From the NCBI GenBank assembly GCA_963971425.1, contig OZ020515.1, positions 13,842,291 through 13,906,290 of the forward strand: a stretch of DNA of 64,000 bases. The letters run 5' to 3'. The notes below the pieces were generated by a model, which did no database searches, was not told where the DNA came from, and worked only from the letters and a program-made list of their open reading frames with translations. The DNA is from Bryoerythrophyllum caledonicum. Its lineage: Eukaryota > Streptophyta > Bryopsida > Pottiales > Pottiaceae. Positions 35,261-47,200 of the stretch are shown here, in pieces (position 1 is the first letter of the stretch; every line of letters starts with the position of its first letter). A program made the position numbers and the translations under genes.

Positions 35261-36013
35261 ATTTCAACAGGTTCTGTGGTTTTTGATGACAAGAGTTATC
35301 CTAGTCTTTTGAAATAGGTGGGGGTGCATGTCCTTATTTGAACTTGTGTTGTTTCAGGCTGGATATTGTACTAAGTATGTATTGAACATGGGGGTTGTCG
35401 TGAAATTGAGACGTTGAATGTTCGCGTAGCATATTTGTAGACAAAAATTATATTATAATTTGTAGTTTCACATAGTGATGTATTGTATTGCTTCAATATC
35501 ATTAAATGTTGTCGTTTGTTTGTAAAGTTATTGATGGATAAATTGTGGTTAACATTGTGTGTTTGATTAATTGTGCATTTATCCTTGACGCATTGATACT
35601 TTCTATTAAAATAAATAATTGAATGTATTTCTACAATATGTGCTAATTTTTTTGTGATTGGTATTTCAATGACCTTGTTGTTTGAAACAAGTACCACCTC
35701 TTGAAATTGGTAAATTTTATTTCCCTTCAAATTGAGAAGACATGCATTTTGGGTGGCATGTAAATGAGAGTATATGTCTTATTTTAGTCCAATTTTGAGC
35801 CCTGCTAGGGATGCTCAAATTTTTGCCGCTTAAATTTTTATGGAGTATTTTTATTCTTGCTATGATAATTTTTTGGGATGTAGTAGTTGGCAATTTCAAT
35901 CGAGCTTAAGTCTCAATATAATAAATAGTCTCAAATTAATGAAACAGTAAATTGACTATAATTAGACACTGATGAATTGAGACTCTGAAATGTCTCATTT
36001 TAATGAATATGGC
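35261..36013. other. 3' flank of the DUF7869-type gene
   Basis: AT-rich, no coding signal. AATAAA-like motifs and T-rich tracts occur, but no terminal inverted repeat of the element was recognised. Sequence similarity to the right-hand duplicate begins abruptly at about 36,014. Confidence 0.5.
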
Positions 36014-36603
36014 CTTCAATTGGCGACCTACAGCTACAACAATTCCCAATTTGGGTTGGTTCAACATCCTTACAGCAAGCTGCAAGCCTCTCATCCCAAA
36101 TGCTCAGAAAACGTTGTCTTCCTGACCTTGGACCATCACGCACCTCTCCATCTTCTTTAAATCGTACTTAAATGCTTCCCACTATGCTACGAGGAATGCG
36201 CAAATTATTTGCTATGAAACGATGTGAGAATCCTTGCTCACTCAATGCTATGACTTGAGATCGTTCATGAAGACTAGTTTTCTTCATCTTTACCACTCAC
36301 AAATGTGAAGAGTCTCAGCATATGACTTATGGCAACTCTCAAAGATTTTTATGCACATACAAAAGACAAGTGACAAAAGGAGTCACTAAAATCCACATAA
36401 GTAGGTGGCCACCTTTAAGATTCATTTGGCCTTTTCCAAAAAAATGTGCCACTTGTATTTCCCAAACAAAGCCACCTAATTTTGCCTTAAATGAAGCTCA
36501 TTAACTGTAATTAACTACAACGGCTGATTTTTAGTAGTCTTTCGCTTGTGGCACGCCAAATGGATTTAGGGAAAGCGGCCAAGAACTTTTGTGAGTGACT
36601 GTA
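36014..36603 (-). mobile_element. Truncated Tc1-type element (5' part only)
   Basis: Matches the right 0.59 kb of the full-length Tc1 element at 55.5-57.15 kb: the N-terminal third of the transposase frame and the right terminal repeat ending at 36,603 with TA. The left end is cut at the duplication border. A small indel near 36,080 (an extra CTGCAAG-type stretch) distinguishes it from the other copy. Confidence 0.85.
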
Positions 36604-38221
36604 CTGCCCTCAACCCTAAACCTTTACACTGGTTGCCCTAAACATCTTAGATCACCAATGCCAAGACTTCAAAGTTCCACTCCCCCCAATTTCCAGCTGA
36701 TCGATGCGGAAGCGACTGAAAGATTTCATTTTCATGAACTCTGATTTCCAGCATACAGAATTCAGTCCAACTTTCAAATCAAACTTGCACCAACTTTGTA
36801 CTCTAAACTGTGAGAAATTTCTCACTCAATCATGTATGTATGCATGTCTCTTGAGGTTATTCTCAGGATTATTCTCCAGACAACGTCGTGTTTTAAGGGG
36901 TAGTAGTGACTTCATTCAAGGAAACACCCAAAAGGGTTAGGGGGTTCATATAATCGTATCATATGAATTATAAGAACTTCTTCGTACCATAGGCGGATAT
37001 TCATGCAAGTATACTATTCCGTTAGCTGATCCATCGACATGCGAAGTCATCAGCTCTTAGGAAGTTTAGATGACCTTTCAGAAAACAGAAACAATGTCAT
37101 GATTTGTATGCCGGCCATTCAGAGAAAAAGGCACTTGCCATGTACGCAATTTATGCTTATTCGCATAATAGATCCATAGAACTGACAGTAGTCCCATGCA
37201 TAATATGGAGTGCAGACTAATCACAGAAGATTATATAATCAGCCACACTCGATCTTCAAGAGTGGTGTTCTTGACCGTACCAAGATTTGCACGCATACTT
37301 TGAATATATTGATCTCGAAGAGTAGTATCACTGTGTGTGAAGTAATGACCACTTTCCTTGATCTGAAAGCTGGACAGGCTAGTCAGTTCTTCAGTCTGAG
37401 TCTGTATATTAAAAACATTCTTCCGCTGTCACAGTACAAAGAAGTAGCTAGAAGTATAGATCCTGCGTTGACCTGCGAGCTTTAAGCAGCTCGCAGTACC
37501 CAACACTGGCTACATACATAGTTTGAGATCAAGAGTCCCTTTCTTAATGAAATATACTCTGATCGATATGACCGTGGTTGATGCATGGTAACAACCAGCG
37601 CGACAAAAATGTGCTAACGGTCTGAATTTTATGGAAAATGATCATGTGAAAACAACTGAAAACGTCTGAGACTCAATTATAACGTAACCTGTTGCACACT
37701 GCATTGACAAGATGTAACTACACTACACAATAACTTGAGCTTTGACAGATTCACGGTATAAAACCCATTATATTCCATTGTGTTTTATTACAATCAACTG
37801 CTGCATGATGAGCGAAGGGACCCACCCCTCCTCCAACACCGACATGCACCATAACAGGACGACATGGCTCCCCTTCTGCGGCAACGACAACAACAGCAGC
37901 CTCCACAGAAGCTGACATGTCGTTGGAGAAAAACAAGAAGCTCAGATACATATGACCCAGCCTCCAGGGTGCCTTCTCACTCACGCACACACACATACAT
38001 GGCTCATATGTACCTGTACTACATCTGGAATAGAGAATGGGACGACTCAAAAACAACTGGAAACAGAAACGAGTAAGCGAACCGCTACCCACGTGCATGA
38101 ATCGGCCTAGACCATGCGTCCGACTACGCACACATCGCACGGACGTGATCCTCCTGCCGATGTGGTGATTCGCCGGCTGCAGCATCACGAGCTGTTCATG
38201 CTGCGGACGGTCGGCCAATTT
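36604..38221. other. Non-coding DNA 3' of the valine-rich gene
   Basis: Shared with 57,150-58,775. The ORF-like translations here show no motif and are not conserved in length between the copies. The part nearest the gene (37,750-38,221) is probably its 3' untranslated region. Confidence 0.4.
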
Positions 38222-38665
38222 CTAGTAGCAGTCCAGAACGTGGGTTCCCAATAGGCCGCTGACGAGCACGAGGAGGTCGCCGACCAGCGCGAGCACGACG
38301 CCGAGCACCGTGCCGACCACCCCGCCCAGCACGCTGACCACCTCGACCACCACGCCGACCACCACGCCGACCTCCACTTTCGCCTTCACCTTGACTTTGA
38401 TCACGTTCGATGGTACCGTGTAAACGCCGTGAACGACGGAGCCCACATCGATCACGCTGATGTCGAGCTTGAGGGCGAGGTCGAGTTTCACCTTCGCAGT
38501 GCCGCCGACTCCGATCGATATGCCATTCGCCTTGATTTCCTTGCACAAATCGTTGTGGACCTCCACCTCGTGGGCGTGCGCCGACACGACGGCCCCGAAG
38601 AGGAGCATGAGCACCAGGCTCGCCTTCATGGCACTGTTGCCGCCGGAGGAGCACTTGACCGCCAT
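38222..38665 (-). CDS. Small secreted valine/glycine-rich protein, copy 1
   Basis: The frame opens upstream, but a TATA box (CTATATAAAG on the minus strand, 38,784-38,793) places transcription start near 38,755, so I choose the ATG at 38,665, giving 147 residues and a leader of about 90 bp. The N-terminus (with MKASLVLMLLFGAVVSAHAH) is a signal peptide ending near AHA. The mature part has two Cys (DLCKE and the C-terminal LDCY), alternating K/V strands (VIKVKVKAKVEVGVVVG) and a long V/L/G-rich hydrophobic C-terminus. GC content is far above the neighbourhood, with G/C in most third positions. The family is not recognised. The second copy encodes an identical protein, which supports real coding use or a very recent duplication. 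Confidence 0.75.
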   Translation of the reverse strand: MAVKCSSGGNSAMKASLVLMLLFGAVVSAHAHEVEVHNDLCKEIKANGISIGVGGTAKVKLDLALKLDISVIDVGSVVHGVYTVPSNVIKVKVKAKVEVGVVVGVVVEVVSVLGGVVGTVLGVVLALVGDLLVLVSGLLGTHVLDCY

Positions 38666-38781
38666 TGCGAAGGGATCGATCGAAGGCGGAGTAAAACGCG
38701 AGAGATCACGAGGAGGTGCAGGAGTAGCTAGCGGACTAGTGCAGGAGCAGTGGTGAGCGATGATTTGCATGGGAGCTGGAG

Positions 38782-38796
38782 GGCTTTATATAGGTC
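38782..38796 (-). promoter_or_regulatory. TATA box of the valine-rich gene, copy 1
   Basis: CTATATAAAG on the minus strand, about 120 bp upstream of the chosen ATG. It decides against the upstream in-frame ATG at 38,770, which lies too close to the box to be in the transcript. Confidence 0.6.
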
Positions 38797-39287
38797 TGAG
38801 CGGAGATGCACTAGTAACTAGTGCTGCGACGAAACGATGACTAGATCGGGCGATGCAGCTTTATCGACGTGTGAAAGTTGTCCATAAGTTTGTCTTCTCG
38901 TGGCTACTGGTGCAGAAGGACAAGTGGAACTCTGAGGATTATCCACACTGGGTGGATTTTCGTCATCTTTTGCATGCAGTACGAGATGAGATCATGCATC
39001 ATGCAGTTTGAAGGAGATCATGCATGTATGAACGTCGTCAAAAGCGGGTCTCCACGTCGGTTTCCTCGAAATTAATAATAGTCGTCGATTGTAGAGGCAT
39101 CTTTCTGAAGTCAATACCATCATCGTGCATTCTCTGAAACATCACTTGTAACCCTAGTCAGGTCTGACACAACTCTTTGAAGACCATAGACCATTGATTT
39201 GGCGAATCCGAGACCATGATGGTATTGTATGAAGGTCCATAAGGGAGTAAAAGTTACATGATTCAAAGTGTTGATTGATTGTTATAC

Positions 39288-39785
39288 TACACTAGGGTTG
39301 GTACGTGTCGTCCCGACAGGGAGAACGGAGGGTGGTGTGTTAAATTTACGTTTGTATGTTTTGAGTTTAAAAACCTATAAGCTCAAATCGAATCTAAATG
39401 GAAAAGTACTTATATTTTTGGAGTGCATGTAAACATTACCCTAGTTTGAATCCACTCCAAAAATAATGTACATTTGCTTTACATTTGCATTTTGATCAAC
39501 CCTTTGTGCACATAAGTATCACTTGCCTAATATAGGAGGAGAAAACCCTTCACATCAAGAGGTCAAAATCTAAAGTCATTAGATTACTACCTAATATAGG
39601 AGGAGAAAACCCTTCACATCAAGAGGTCAAAATCAAGAGTCATTAGGTTACTATCTAATATCAAGAGTCAAGAAGAGTGCATCACCGTGCGTCACCCTTC
39701 ACATCAAGAGGTCAAAATCAAGAAAGAGAGGTCACGTGACCGGGAGCGGCAGATAGACAAACTGTCGCCTTTTATATAAGTAGAT
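39288..39785 (+). mobile_element. Short element with Helitron-like ends
   Basis: The start CTACACTAGGGTTGGTACGT and the end GCGGCAGATAGACAAACTGT followed by CGCCTTTTATATAAGTAGAT parallel the two ends of the 26.1-28.0 kb element. The interior has a direct repeat of CCTAATATAGGAGGAGAAAA (39,517 and 39,591). It is missing from the other duplication copy, so it inserted after the duplication or was replaced there. Class assignment is tentative. Confidence 0.45.
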
Positions 39786-39796
39786 GCTACATGGGT

Positions 39797-40405
39797 CTTT
39801 GAAGAATTTGGGAGATTGGTAGGAGGGATGTTGCACAATGCATATGTCCGGAATCCGAGGCCCCGGACGTCATTGACACCCGTCCTGTCCGAGACGTTGT
39901 CGGAACGTGGTTAATTTGGCGGTAGCCCAATTTACCTCCGGCCGGGGACCGTTCGCCGGGCGACCGCCTCGGACGTGCGACGACTAGGGCCGCCACCGAG
40001 GCGGCGTCCGGTCGGTGTCCAGGTCGACTAGGGCGGTCACCGAGCGACCGCCCCCCGACCGCGCCAACCGTCTGGCGACAAGGCCGGGACCGAGGTGACC
40101 AGCTAGTAAAAGACTGGGTTGCCTCCACAGATAGAGAGGTGCCCAAAGACAACGGACGGACAACAACCTTATCGGATAGATGCATGGAATATGTTCCAAA
40201 TGTCCATATAATATTCCTTGAATATGTTCGAATATTCCCGTATAATCTGAAACATTCTAGAATATTACTTACCGGACAAATGGACGCCGGAACAACCACG
40301 ATAAAAGAGGTCAAAAAAAAATATTAATTTTTTTTTGTTAAGTTACAGTCCTGCGGAGCTCCCGGATGGACGTCTTGTCCCGTCCGAACAACCTAGATTG
40401 GTAGG
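39797..40405. repeat. GC-rich dispersed repeat (also at 60,318-60,940)
   Basis: Begins TTTGGGAGATTGGTAGGAGG and ends GGATGGACGTCTTGTCC plus GATTGGTAGGAAGG. The core (39,930-40,095) is rich in CGACCG and GGCGG motifs. The 60.3-kb counterpart is clearly more diverged than the flanking duplication, largely by G/C to A/T changes, as expected for a methylated CG-rich repeat. Confidence 0.65.
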
Positions 40406-41248
40406 AAGGGTTATTGGAAATGTATAGAAGAACATGAACTTTGATTGGCAAATGAATTATTGGATTCCGTGATGATGGGCGAGGGTTTCCCCGAGGAGAA
40501 CAAGCTTATAGATGAAGTTTAAACTGAGAATATCTCTAAACTCCCACTTTATAGAATGTATAATGATATGTGACTCTCTCGTCCAATCTTGATGCATCTC
40601 AAGGAAATTAGCATTTTGTCTTTACAAGAGATTGAAATGTCAATTCTTTTAGCCTTTAAGGCAGATAAAAACTTAGCTGTGAAAACCCCCATTATTTTGG
40701 TTGGGATGGGAACCAAGTTAGGATGAAATTAGGTTGATTAAAGACAAATTTGAAATTAATCTTAGTTTTAAAATTCAAGTAAATCTTTTCATTAAAATAT
40801 AAGGCTAATTTGGCTAAATCCAACTATCTTTGTGCATATTTTATATGCTTGGACTCTAAAGACTCTAACGTTAATAGAAGTAGTTATTGGTTTTGGCCCT
40901 AGGGACCAAAATTAGTCATTGATATTAAGGCCAACTTGACTACGATAGAGTATGACTTAGAAGAATGACTTTATGATTGGCCAAAAATAAGACTCTTGTC
41001 CAACGTGGGTTTATACTCTCGCCAAGAGTTGTTGAATAAAGAACTACATCCATTAATGACTTAACGACAATGGCAACCCACATGGTGACACTTTTACAAG
41101 AAGACTTCATAAAAATTGAGAGTTGAACTCGGTATAAACTAGCTGCAAAAGTATTCCTCCCTCGGATGCCCCCAAATTTAATTCTCAACTACTTCCCTAA
41201 TACTATTTATAGCGATACAGTTTGGGAAACTCTTTACACTACATGTAA
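40406..41248. other. 3' flank of exostosin copy 1
   Basis: AT-rich and shared with 60,941-61,779 with scattered small indels. No gene is seen. Confidence 0.5.
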
Positions 41249-41430
41249 TCATCTACAAGTCTCTGGAACACCATAATCTTTAGACGAACGCCTCATCTCA
41301 CTTCGCCATTTATCCATGTGTAATTTGTAGTGCAATACCTGTCTCACCAAGAACAACAACCATAGTTCCAAGTTTAGTAGAAAGGTCACCTTATTGCTTC
41401 CCTAAAAAAATCAAAGCAAGTTCACAGAAA

Positions 41431-41486
41431 TCACTACAAGAAAGCCTTCACACGGGTTATTTTTTACTAGTGAACTCTTTCTTGTA
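41431..41486. mobile_element. CACTA-like terminal remnant in the last intron
   Basis: CACTACAAGAAAGCCTTCAC and, inverted, TTTCTTGTAGT 40 bp away form a short inverted repeat with the CACTACAAGAAA start typical of En/Spm (CACTA) elements. The same structure is at about 62,011-62,066 in copy 2, so it predates the duplication. No coding part remains. Confidence 0.45.
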
Positions 41487-43617
41487 GTAAAGATCCCAAC
41501 CTTCTTATTCCTAGTGAACATTGAAGACTTTCTCATAGTAAATATTCGGACCTGGATGAAAGTAGAGAATGCATCGTCGCCTGTTGGGGAGTCGCACACA
41601 ACCGCCCACACATCGGTTTTCTGCTTCAGCTTCTGCCTCTTCGCCTCCAGATTCACAGCATTGTGGTAAGTGAAGCGCTGCCACATGCCTCTCACAGCTG
41701 ACAACATGGAATCCACCTGCGTTTCATTTATGCCCTGCCATCAAATAACCATGAGTTTAGACCTCTTTTTCTCATTTCGGAAATATCAGCCCTAACATTC
41801 ATGACCTCTCCTTTTTCATTCTGCTAACACTAGTTCTAACGTAAGGTAAAAGACCACCAAACTCTTCCATACATAGTTGAGACACCACCAAGCTCTCCCT
41901 CCGATAGCTATTAAGAGTGTAGTAATACAATGAAAAGAGGGAGTTGGCTACCTTACTGAAACTATGGGTGATTTTAGAAATGACTCTAATGTGTTACTCA
42001 TAATTGAGCCAACCTCTTTTATCAACTCCCAAGTACACATGAAACATACCCTTAATATAGAGACAAGGTTGTGGATGTTATCTTCTGCGACGCGCACAGT
42101 GAAGCTCTCATACTCAAGCACATTCTCAAATGGTAGATGAATACCATCCTGCGCCAAACAAAGCCATGTTCAATATTCACAAACCACATTCCTACTCAAG
42201 AACAAAGGTGACGATATTCACCTTTATTATTACAATTGTTTCTTCTCAATTATTATTAGATAAGGAATACTATAATTTCTTCAGTTTTCTCACTACAGAT
42301 TGTGCTATCTGTTTCACCATTTGCATGTGACAAATGCCCTGGATGAATATGCGGCATCATGTGGAGGGTGAGGTACCTGGATGATGACAGGAATGCAACC
42401 GCTGAGAATGCTGTCTTCCATGCGCACACTCCATCCGTCTCCTGGAAAAACTCCACAAAACCTGGACTTGGAGAGCTCCAGTTTGTACTCTGGACTGCGT
42501 TGGAACTTCACCACCACATCTTGGGATGCTTGCCGCCCTAGAAGCCCCTTTTTATCACGTTGGGACCCAAGTTCTGCCGCCACTTTCTGCCTGATGCCCA
42601 TGCTGTACCTGTTGGCAATCTCAAACTCAAACCTTAGCTACAATCTTCCCAAAAGAACTCAGTTACAATCAAGCGTTGGTATGTAATGTAAGGTAGAGGA
42701 CAATGTTAAGACTTGTAAGATCAAACATGTTGGATATGACTTACAATGTAGGGAGTCTTATTATCAGACGGTTGGTTCACCTCTGAAAAGATGGAAATGT
42801 ATATTAGTTTCAGGTTACCTGGATTCCGGCCGACCATTTTCGTACTCACCCCCAAGTTGCCATTGAAGTAGAGTAAAGTGGGTCGCTCTTGACGAGATCT
42901 GCATCGATCAACGTGCATGCTAGCAACTTACTGACAAGAGGTTCATGAAATAATACTCTCCTTCATCAGGTTTAGAAGCATATAGTACCTGGATGAGAAC
43001 TTTTCTAGGGTAGGATACGGATCCGGAGCCTTCCAAGCTGGCATGACGAGGTCTTTTCCGGGGTCATAACAAGGGTGATCACCGCGCCACTCTCGTGGAA
43101 TGGGGTCCCAATTGTCGAAAGGATATGCAGAGGTGGAACCCTTGTGCTTCGCATTTGTGTTGCCCCAATGAGCTAACATCATGCTCCTCCATATCTCCTT
43201 CGGCGCCGCGCACGCTCCCTCGTCCCATGGAAAAAAACTAACCATTCCAAGGATAAGGCACCAACATTTTATAAACAGACTCGAGATGATTTTTTCTTAC
43301 ATACCCAGATGTGGTCACGTCCTCCGGAGCGGTTCCAGTAAGGAGAGGTCTGTTGAATGTGAAAGTAAACCTTCTTGCTGTAGTCTCCAGCATAGTATTG
43401 CCTCAGATCCATGTGCTTCTCCTGCAAAATCGTATCATGAAGAGAAAAAACACTGGTGGAATTGCCAGTTGTGCTACCTCCTTTCGATCACTTTCTATTC
43501 TATTTTCCCTCCACTCATGTCACAAATTGAAGGATGTAGCCTTCATCTATCATGCGTGCAATAAACGAAAGAGTTCTGATAAACAAAACCTGTGTACTTA
43601 AATGTGGAGCTGCATCT

Positions 43618-43910
43618 TATTGAACGTGATCTCTTTACTTCAATGAACACTCATGAACTACCGCTTAACAGCAGCTATGGCAGATATCTGCTCCATGCGC
43701 TACATACAGAATTCAAACTAAACAACTACTGACTACGTCGTCACAACAGACTATATACACACTGGGGTTTCATCCAGTGGATGAATATCTGACGATGTTA
43801 CTGTTAACAAAGCTTTGCTCCACGTCAACAGAGCTTCACTAAACTTCCCTGGAATCTCACTAAACGTCAATGGAAGTTAACTAAGTAAAGTTGCAAGAAG
43901 AAGCTCAATA
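43618..43910 (-). repeat. 3' LTR of the Copia element
   Basis: 293 bp, bounded by the CATCT duplication and the polypurine tract. It differs from the other LTR at an A/G site in the GTTAACA(A/G)AGC stretch. Confidence 0.95.
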
Positions 43911-44290
43911 CTCCCACTCAGTAACAAAGTCAGAGGTCAAAGATCACACAGCTAATCTCCCACTTCTTTGAACTTCTGAGTAACATGAAGAGCAGATCGA
44001 AGTCGTTGGAACTTGTCCAGAGGGAGAGCCTTGGTGAAAAGATCGGCAAGCTTATCAGCAGAGGGCACGAACTGAAGATCAATCTCACCATTAGATTGAT
44101 ACTCACGGATCACATGGTAGGCTACACCAATGTGTTTCGTCCTCTTGTGATATTCGGGATTGAAGACTAACCGAATAGCAGCTTGATTGTCGCTCAAGAG
44201 AGATGTCGGAGCAGACAAAGGAAAACCAATACTAGACAGAAGACTGCGTGCCCAGTGAGTTTCCTTGCTTGCCAAAGAAGCAGCTATATA
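43911..44290 (-). pseudogene. Copia RNase H C-terminal part, separated by a stop
   Basis: This continues the pol frame after the TAA at 44,291-44,293 and ends at 43,952. It contains SDNQAAIRL and RTKHIGVAYHVIREY, the RNase H D-N-Q and H..I..H..RE regions of Copia elements, and the ADxLTKALP-like DLFTKALP tail. Without readthrough the reverse transcriptase of this copy would lack this catalytic part. Confidence 0.85.
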
Positions 44291-47200
44291 TTATGCTTCA
44301 GTGGTCGAACTGGCAGTGCAGGCTTGTTTTCGAGAAAGCCACATGATAGGAGCGTTATTAAAGATAATAACAACCCCACTCTTCGACTTCCTATCATCCA
44401 GGTCTCCGGCATAATCCGCATCAGCGTAGGTGATAAGTTGGTTCCGAAGCTGAGAAGGCCGAGAGTAACGAAGCCCCAAATTAATGGTGCCACGAAGGTA
44501 TCTCAAGATGCGATTCACAGCAGTGCAGTGGATCGTTCGGAAGTTCGAGGCAAACTGGGCCACCTTTGTGACCGCGAAAGTAATGTCAGGTCGAGTGGTA
44601 GTGGCCAAATACAGGCAGCTACCAACAATCTCTTGATAAGGAAAGATCGGTTTGTCATCACTGTCGTCTGAGCGAACAGCAACAAGCTGTACGTTCGAAT
44701 CAGCTGGAGTAGACACTGAATGCGTGTTGAGAAAACCAAACTTGAGGAGAGTAGCTATAGTGAATCGAGCCTGATCAAGAGAAATCTCGTAAGAGAAACG
44801 GTTTCGTAGGATACGGAACCCAATGTACACGTCCGCAGGACCGTCGGTGATGTCAAAATACTGTTTGAGATAGGCGATGAGTTCCATGAGTCGAGCATGG
44901 CTCCTACCGATGGCAAGTCCATCATCAACAAAGATAGTAGTGATGAGACGAGGGGAAGAGGTGGAAGCATAAACGCAGGGATCCTCTGGCGTAGGTTGAA
45001 GGTCAAAATGACGTAAGAAGCCATCAAATTTCTTGTTCCACGCACGGGAAGCTTGCTTCAATCCATACAAGCTCTTGTGAAGACGATACACCTGATCACC
45101 TGGAACTTTATAGCCAGGAATCTGACACATATAGATCTCTTCGGTGAGGTCACCATGAAGAAAGGCGGTCTTTATATCGAACTGGCGCATTTCGAAATCC
45201 TCAGCAGCAGCGAGGGAAAGGATTGAACGAATGCTATCGGCCTTTGCAACAGGGGCATAAGTATCACCATAATCCAGACCAGGCACTTGAGAAAACCCTC
45301 GAGCCACAAGTCGAGCCTTGAAACGTGAAATGGAACCATCAGCTTTGTATTTCAGTTTATATAACCACTTGCAAGTGATGGGCTGGCGTCCAGAGGGTAG
45401 AGGTTGAAGGTCCCAGGTATGGTTTCGAATGAGAGAGTTAAACTCTTCATCCATTGCAGCAGCCCATTGCTTGGACTGAGGTGACGACAGAGCTGCTTTG
45501 AACGAGTTTGGTTCAAGTACAGCAAGTGAATCAGACACCAGATTCGCTGAAGATGCAATCGGTGGTAAAGTACGCATGAGCTCCGAGATTGATCGGGTCT
45601 TAGAGACAGGATTCAAGCTGTCAAAAGATTCTTTCGAAAGAGTATCCACGGAAATAGGACTCCCATTGGCAGATGAATAGCCAGTAGAAATAGAAGGGTT
45701 ACTTCCACTGACCAATGTACCAGAGGTAGAGTGGATCTGAACTCCTCGGTGAACTGAAGAGCTTGGTGGTGAACGTCCACTTGGAAGATGCTGTGAACTC
45801 CCACTGTCATGATGAGATAGGCAATGCTCACTGCCACAAGGATGTTGACTCCCACTAGGAGTATGCAAGCTCCCACTTCGACTAGAATAAGATGAAACGG
45901 TGACAGGCTGCAAAGAGGCATCAAGCGGCTCGGAATTGGGCAGAATACCAAGGTCAACACAATTAAGACTCCCACTGGCAAGAGTATTTGGCGCTGAAGA
46001 ATGAAAGGGATCGATAGCCTCAGTAGTTTGAACTGTATCTCCAGGAAAAAGGATGCCGATGTAAGCATCTTCCGATGCCGATGCAGATGACATCACCATA
46101 GGTTGAGACGAATCCTCGTCAAAAACTACATCTCGTGAGATGATAACTGCGTTTTTGGTAGGGTCCCACAGGCGATAACCTTTGGTGGTGTCAGAGTAAC
46201 CAAGGAAGAGGCACTCACGAGTTTTACTGTCCAGTTTCCTCCGAAGTTGTTTCGGCACATGCACGTAGGCAATGCTACCAAACGTACGAAGATGATGAAC
46301 AGAGGGTATTCGATCATAAAATTTTTCGAATGGAGTCACACTGTTGATGGTACGAGAAACTACTCTGTTTAATGTATACACCGCAGTAGCAACTGCTTCA
46401 GCCCAGAATCGACGATCCATTCGTCGCGCATACAACATACATCGAGCAGCCTCGACAATCGTCCAGTTGTCACGCTCTGCCACAGAGTTTTGTTCCGGGA
46501 TATACGGGCTGGTGAAATCATGTTGAATACCATGACGAGAACAGAAGTCTCGAAACTTGTGGTTCTTGTACTCAGTACCGTTGTCACTGCGAAGCTTAGT
46601 AATGCGAATACCGGTTTGGCTTGAGAGTAGTCGATACAAAGTCCGAAAATGATCAAGAACTTCATTCTTCTGAGTCATGAAAAAGACAAACCTAAAATGG
46701 CTGTGATAATCCTTGAAGACCACAAAAAATTTGTGTCCACCTTGGGAAGTAATCTCAAGTGGTCCTGAAACGTCGCTATGGAAGAAAGAACCAGGAGTAT
46801 GAGAGCGTTTGATTTCACGATCAGCATCTGAATTCTTAGGAAATGGAAGTCGATGCTGCTTTCCCTGAAGACATCCAGGGCAAACTGTCGAGATACTCTG
46901 GGTAGAAACTTTCAAACCAGCGACCGAATGGTGACGCGCCATATACTTCACAGTTGTCATACTCGCATGACAGAATCTTTCATGCCATCGATGAAGAGTA
47001 CGTGTAGCATGAGAAATCGCTGAAGAGCTATCAGAGGATTCTGAAGAAACTAAGTGCGCTGATGAAGAAGCACAAGGAGGCATAAAATCCATCTTCAGAA
47101 GCCCATGGTTCATGTGTGCTGTAAAAATCAGGCTTCCATTTCCATGGTTCGAGATCATCTTGCAATGATCACGAATGAAGACTACAGCTAAACCAGAAGC

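Larger units (their letters stand above)
36014..43480. repeat. Tandem segmental duplication, copy 1 (shared part)
   Basis: This stretch matches 56,568-64,000 in the same orientation with an offset of 20,554 at the left and 20,568 at the right end. Identity is very high at 36,014-39,205 and 40,440-43,480, lower in the GC-rich repeat at 39.8-40.4 kb, and absent at 39,206-39,790, where each copy has different DNA. The second copy leaves the window before its end. Confidence 0.95.

Noticed and set aside
38196-38731. Arg/Gly-rich and other ORFs overlapping the valine-rich gene (also at 58,750-59,310)
   Set aside because: Other frames of a GC-rich coding region. No signal peptide or motif, and explained by codon bias of the real frame.
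42740-42782. Exon-like segment between exostosin exons 10 and 11 in copy 1
   Set aside because: It has borders that look like AG and GT but would shift the frame and meet a stop. Joining exon 10 directly to exon 11 gives the conserved ESRYSMGIR continuity.
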